This document shows positions 61,001 through 64,000 of a DNA stretch of 64,000 nucleotides, one piece after another. This DNA comes from Gulosibacter chungangensis (GTDB lineage Bacteria; Actinomycetota; Actinomycetes; Actinomycetales; Microbacteriaceae). Numbering within the stretch: position 1 is the first letter of the stretch; every line of letters begins with the position of its first letter. The notes under the pieces are model-generated. The model did not search any database, was not told where the DNA came from, and saw only the letters and a program-made list of their open reading frames with translations. The DNA is taken from positions 1 through 64,000 of the forward strand of contig NZ_WBKB01000010.1 of assembly GCF_008831155.1 (NCBI RefSeq). Reading direction: 5' to 3'. Both the position numbers and the translations under genes were made by a program.

Positions 61001-62065
61001 CTAGCTTGCCATCAGCTCCCGCACGAGCGGAATAACCTTGTTGCCGTAAAGCTCGATGGACGCCATCATCAGCTCGTGCGGCATCGGACCGTTCGCGTAC
61101 TTGAGGTCGAAGCGCTCCGCACCGAGGGCTTTCATCCCATCGGCAATGCGGCGAGCGACTGTCTCGGGAGAACCCACCAGCAGCGCGCCGTGATCCGCTT
61201 CTTGCTCAAACTGCTCACGGGTCATCGACGGCCAGCCGCGACCGCGACCGACCCGGTCGTGGCCCACCTTGTAGTGGGGCCAGAGCTGTTCGCGAGCCTC
61301 CGCATCCGTCTGCGCCACGTGCCCCGGCGAGTGGAAACCAATGTGCGCGCCTGTGTGCCCGAAGTGTTCCTGCGCCTCACGGTACACGCGGGCAAAGGGG
61401 GCGAAGCGCGCCGCCGGGCCACCGATAATCGCGAGCATCAGGGGGAAGTCGTATTTCGCGGCGCGCACCACCGACTGCGGGGAGCCGCCCACCGCGACCC
61501 AGGTTGGGAAAGGGCGAGGCTGGTCAGTTGCGGATTCCAGCGGCGGGTAGAGGTCTTGGTCGGAAAGCGCCGCGCGGGTTGTGCCCTGCCAAGTGACCGG
61601 GCCGCCCTTCGCAATCTCAGACCACAACTGCAGTTTTTCTTCGAAGAGGACCTCATAGTCGGACATCGAAAGGCCGTACAGCGGGAAGGATTCGGTAAAG
61701 GAGCCGCGACCGACGATGATTTCTGCGCGCCCGCTTGAGATCGCATCCACCGTCGAAAAGCGTTCAAAGACGCGTACCGGGTCGTCGGAGCTCAGCACCG
61801 TGACTGCGGAACCGAGCTTGATGCGTTCGGTGGTGGATGCGATGGCCGCCAATACCGTTTCGGGGGACGAGACCGCGTAGTCGCTGCGATGGTGTTCCCC
61901 GATGCCGATGAAATCAATCCCTACCTGATCGGCAAGCTGCCCCTGAGCCACCAGATTGCGAATGGTCTGGGCATGGGAGATCTCCTTGCCCTCGAGGTCA
62001 ACGGAGACATCACCAAAGGTGTCCAAGCCGAGGACGAGGTCCTCCGCACGAAGCTGTTCGCTCAT
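61001..62065 (-). CDS. LLM-class (luciferase-like) flavin-dependent oxidoreductase
   Basis: 354 residues from MSEQLRAEDLVLGLDTFGDV, with GGAAG before the ATG; an upstream in-frame ATG has no good site. It has the TIM-barrel monooxygenase pattern: GIDFIGIGEHHRSDYAVSSP, EIIVGRGSFTESFPLYG, FPTWVAVGGSPQSVV and a C-terminal segment LVGSPETVARRI. These enzymes use reduced FMN or F420 to oxygenate aldehydes, sulfonates or chelators; substrate unknown. It ends 142 bases before putA on the same strand. Confidence 0.88.
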   Translation of the reverse strand: MSEQLRAEDLVLGLDTFGDVSVDLEGKEISHAQTIRNLVAQGQLADQVGIDFIGIGEHHRSDYAVSSPETVLAAIASTTERIKLGSAVTVLSSDDPVRVFERFSTVDAISSGRAEIIVGRGSFTESFPLYGLSMSDYEVLFEEKLQLWSEIAKGGPVTWQGTTRAALSDQDLYPPLESATDQPRPFPTWVAVGGSPQSVVRAAKYDFPLMLAIIGGPAARFAPFARVYREAQEHFGHTGAHIGFHSPGHVAQTDAEAREQLWPHYKVGHDRVGRGRGWPSMTREQFEQEADHGALLVGSPETVARRIADGMKALGAERFDLKYANGPMPHELMMASIELYGNKVIPLVRELMAS

Positions 62066-62236
62066 TTCTTCACTTCCTACATTTCCTTGCGTTTGCATAC
62101 AAATACACCAACCTCGGTAGCCATCAAACTATTCCCGCGCGTATTGATTACAAGTTCAGACAAATCCGCAGTTTTGAACTGGATGATCTGGCTAAGCTGT
62201 CCCGAGTTGCTTCTCTCGGCCAAAAAGGAGTGCCCC

Positions 62237-62497
62237 ATGCGCGTACTTGTGACCAGCTCTCGAAATACCTTTACCCTCGACATCATCCGAAAGCTCGGCA
62301 GCGCGGGCCACACCGTCGTCACCGCTGACACCTACGAGGGCGCAATCGGCAGCCACTCGCGGTTCATCAAGGCGCACGTAAAGACAGCCTCGCCCACCTT
62401 TCCGACACGGGCGCCAATGACTCGGGCCCGTGTGACACGGACCCAGCGGCACTGCGCCGTTTTGCGCCCTAGCGGAGTAGTGCGGTTTCGAGTTTGA
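62237..62497 (+). pseudogene. Truncated ATP-grasp-family gene (N-terminal remnant)
   Basis: From an ATG with a good site (AAGGAG, six bases) the frame reads MRVLVTSSRNTFTLDIIRKL, continues with GSAGHTVVTADTYEGAIGSH and reaches ASPTFPT near residue 55. This is the N-terminus of carbamoyl-phosphate-synthase-like ATP-grasp enzymes, which normally have 370-420 residues. After about 62400 the sequence loses similarity to the family and soon stops. The catalytic grasp domain is missing, so this is a 3'-truncated remnant. Confidence 0.65.
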
Positions 62498-63299
62498 GCA
62501 GGGCTGCGAGCAGTCGGGGCAGCCAAACCGCGGCACCGCCGCGCTTCGGCAGGGCGCTCAGCCGAGCACCCTGCCCCGACAGCTTGGCGTGCTGCCCGCG
62601 CACCAGCTGCCGCAGCGCGTTCAGGAACGCCATCGGGTGGAAGTCGAGCGCGCTGTGGCCGTTGGTGATCTCGACGAGCACCGCGTCCGGAGCCGCCTGC
62701 TCGACGCGACGCGCAATCTCGATCGGTGTGCGCAAATCACGATCACCCGCCAGCAGCAGGACGGGCCAGTCAAAGCGAGCGGCCGCAGCCGTCAAGTCAT
62801 AGGGCTCTGCGGCGAAACCCGGGTACTGATCGGCAAGCGGTGCGTAGGTCAGGGCCGGGTCAAGCGGAAGCCCGTCCAGTGTTCCCCCGCAACCGAGCTC
62901 CCGAAAACCAATTGTGCCGACCAGATCGAATTCATAGATCCCCCGGCACCGCGCGATCGACACGCCACGGGTCGCATACAACTCCAACACTTGCCACGCG
63001 AGGCTCCGCCGATGCCGAAGTCGCTCCCGGATAAGCGGACCGGTGCGGACATAGGCGAGGTTGAAGGCCGGGGAATTGGCTGTGGCGGGCCGGAGCACTT
63101 CACGCGAGTGCCGCATCCCGCGCCCGATCGACGCCACTCGCCTCAGTAAACGGAACGGCAACGAGATCGAGGGCATGCATCCAGTATCTGCCCTCGCGTA
63201 CCGCGGCACCTGAACGCGATCAGCCAATTCATCAGCCTCCCGGGCGATATCAAGCAAGAGTGGGCAGACTTTTCGAGGGCCGAACAATGTGTATTGCAT
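62469..63299 (-). pseudogene. Alpha/beta-hydrolase remnant lacking the N-terminal catalytic part
   Basis: An open frame of 276 codons. From about residue 100 on it matches the second half of proline-iminopeptidase/TAP-type hydrolases: the acid region WPVLLLAGDRDLRTPIEIAR and the His region VEITNGHSALDFHP. The expected HGGPG and GxSxG nucleophile motifs are absent, and the first 60 residues have no hydrolase character. The frame has no convincing start. It converges on the truncated ATP-grasp gene, overlapping by 29 bases. Most likely a 5'-truncated gene; a divergent short functional protein is less likely. Confidence 0.55.
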
Positions 63300-63349
63300 G
63301 TGAGTTTCTCAGCGCCGAGAAACTCCCTCTTGCAACGTCCCGACAATCG

Positions 63350-63366
63350 TATATCATTTCGTATAT
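63350..63366. promoter_or_regulatory. Putative operator over the FAH-family promoter
   Basis: TATATCATTTCGTATAT matches the element before the MHS gene in 13 of 17 positions. It covers the spacer and -10 of a possible promoter, CCGACA (63340-63345), 16 bases, TATATA (63362-63367), so binding would block transcription. Confidence 0.5.
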
Positions 63367-63414
63367 AGGGCCGGACTCACCGGCATACACACTGCAACGA
63401 CGCGAAGGGAAGCC

Positions 63415-64000
63415 ATGTCGATCGACTTCACCGACCGTGCTAATCGCCCGGGCAAAATCATTGCCCTCCACCTCAACTACCCCTCACGCATCGAGCAGCG
63501 TGGGCGCTCCCCCAAGTTCCCCGGCTACTTCATCAAGGCCGGCACCTCAATCGCCAACACCGGCGACACCCTCGAACGCCCCAAGGGTACGGAACTGCTC
63601 GCCTACGAGGGCGAGATCGCGCTCATCATCGGCGAGACTTGCCGCCGCGTTAGCCCCGAAGAGGGCTGGTCGAAGGTTTCGGGCATCACCGCAGCCAACG
63701 ACTGGGGCCTCTACGACCTCCGTCACGCCGACAAGGGCTCGAATATCAAGAACAAGTCGGGCGACGGCTTCACCCCGCTCGGCCCCGAGGTCATCCCGGC
63801 CGAGGGTCTGGATCCCAAGGCACTGCGCGTGCGCACCTGGGTCAACGGCACGATCGTGCAGGACGATGACACCTCCGGTCTCGTCTTCCCCTTCGGTCAG
63901 CTCGTGGCCGATCTCTCGCAGCTGATGACCCTCGAAGAAGGCGACATCATCCTCACCGGCACCCCGGCCGGTTCCTCGGTTGCCCAGCCCGGCGACGTTG
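63415..64000 (+). CDS. Fumarylacetoacetate hydrolase-family protein (partial, cut by the window end)
   Basis: 195 codons are visible without a stop. From MSIDFTDRANRPGKIIALHL the frame carries the FAH core: YEGEIALIIGETCRRV with the metal-binding Glu pair, SGITAANDWGLYDLRH, KNKSGDGFTPLGP and ITLTGTPAGSS-like EEGDIILTGTPAGSS. It resembles HpaG-type isomerase/decarboxylases of 4-hydroxyphenylacetate breakdown and other 2-oxo-acid hydrolases. GAAGGGA precedes the ATG. The operator-like element upstream is shared with the MHS transporter, which fits a common aromatic or oxo-acid route; not proven. Confidence 0.85.
   Translation, partial: MSIDFTDRANRPGKIIALHLNYPSRIEQRGRSPKFPGYFIKAGTSIANTGDTLERPKGTELLAYEGEIALIIGETCRRVSPEEGWSKVSGITAANDWGLYDLRHADKGSNIKNKSGDGFTPLGPEVIPAEGLDPKALRVRTWVNGTIVQDDDTSGLVFPFGQLVADLSQLMTLEEGDIILTGTPAGSSVAQPGDV

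Noticed and set aside
60851-61738. Plus-strand open frame over the luciferase-like gene
   Set aside because: Antisense shadow; begins inside the 5' region of putA and has no support.
63415-64000. Firm assignment of the last gene as hpaG in 4-hydroxyphenylacetate degradation
   Set aside because: The motifs fit the whole FAH family; without the C-terminus and neighbours beyond 64 kb the pathway cannot be fixed.

Overview
The window looks like a piece of chromosome from a high-GC Gram-positive bacterium (Actinomycetota), most likely Microbacteriaceae or a close relative in Micrococcales. The evidence is the overall GC of roughly 60 %, many GTG and TTG starts, a WhiB regulator, MtrAB-LpqB, a long-form HPF, a SecA without the C-terminal zinc motif, and a DUF4129/DUF4350/MoxR/DUF58/SpoIIM/RDD block. 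Two stretches keep the gene order I recall from Mycobacterium tuberculosis. One is whiB-pdtaS plus the Rv3235-like, secA, hpf, comF, lpqB, mtrB, mtrA series. The other is Rv3689-Rv3695, including its reversed SpoIIM gene. The genus cannot be fixed from sequence alone.

Layout. 1-725: extreme 5' end, leader and promoter of an rRNA operon on the minus strand. 0.7-6 kb: a YhgE/Pip-like protein coupled to an MmpL-type RND protein that carries a degenerate ABC-ATPase-like tail. 6-12 kb: small membrane and hypothetical proteins, a VKOR/DsbA-like disulfide pair, an FAD-linked oxidase, a LacI-type regulator and tRNA-Lys(CTT). 12-19 kb: peroxiredoxin, WhiB, a PdtaS-like kinase, CpaE-like and CpaB-like proteins, a small HTH protein and an Rv3235-family protein. 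19-29 kb: tyrosine phosphatase, SecA, HPF, ComF and the mtrA-mtrB-lpqB operon, all on the minus strand. 29-37 kb: the membrane/DUF4129/DUF4350/MoxR/DUF58/SpoIIM/RDD block. 

37-64 kb is accessory and metabolic. It holds an MFS exporter, a succinate-semialdehyde-type dehydrogenase, a septum-formation-domain lipoprotein, LysR and an MHS-family symporter. These are followed by a GMC oxidoreductase plus APC permease operon divergent from an AraC regulator, and an ornithine-cyclodeaminase-like protein plus a sarcosine-oxidase-like flavoenzyme. A second AraC regulator precedes a single polypeptide that fuses an alpha/beta-hydrolase esterase to a Baeyer-Villiger-type monooxygenase. The region ends with a LpqH-like lipoprotein, DUF488, a Pr6Pr membrane protein, an SDR-type epimerase, bifunctional PutA, a luciferase-like oxidoreductase, two gene remnants and the start of a fumarylacetoacetate-hydrolase-family gene.

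The most interesting part is 45.2-54.4 kb: transport, amine or alcohol oxidation, and ketone-to-ester-to-acid chemistry under two AraC regulators, with a matching palindrome (TCTAC-N4-GTAGA) at two promoters. A second shared element (TATAY..TTTC..TATAT) links the MHS symporter promoter to the FAH-family promoter 20 kb away. I saw no insertion sequence, prophage, CRISPR array or integron.
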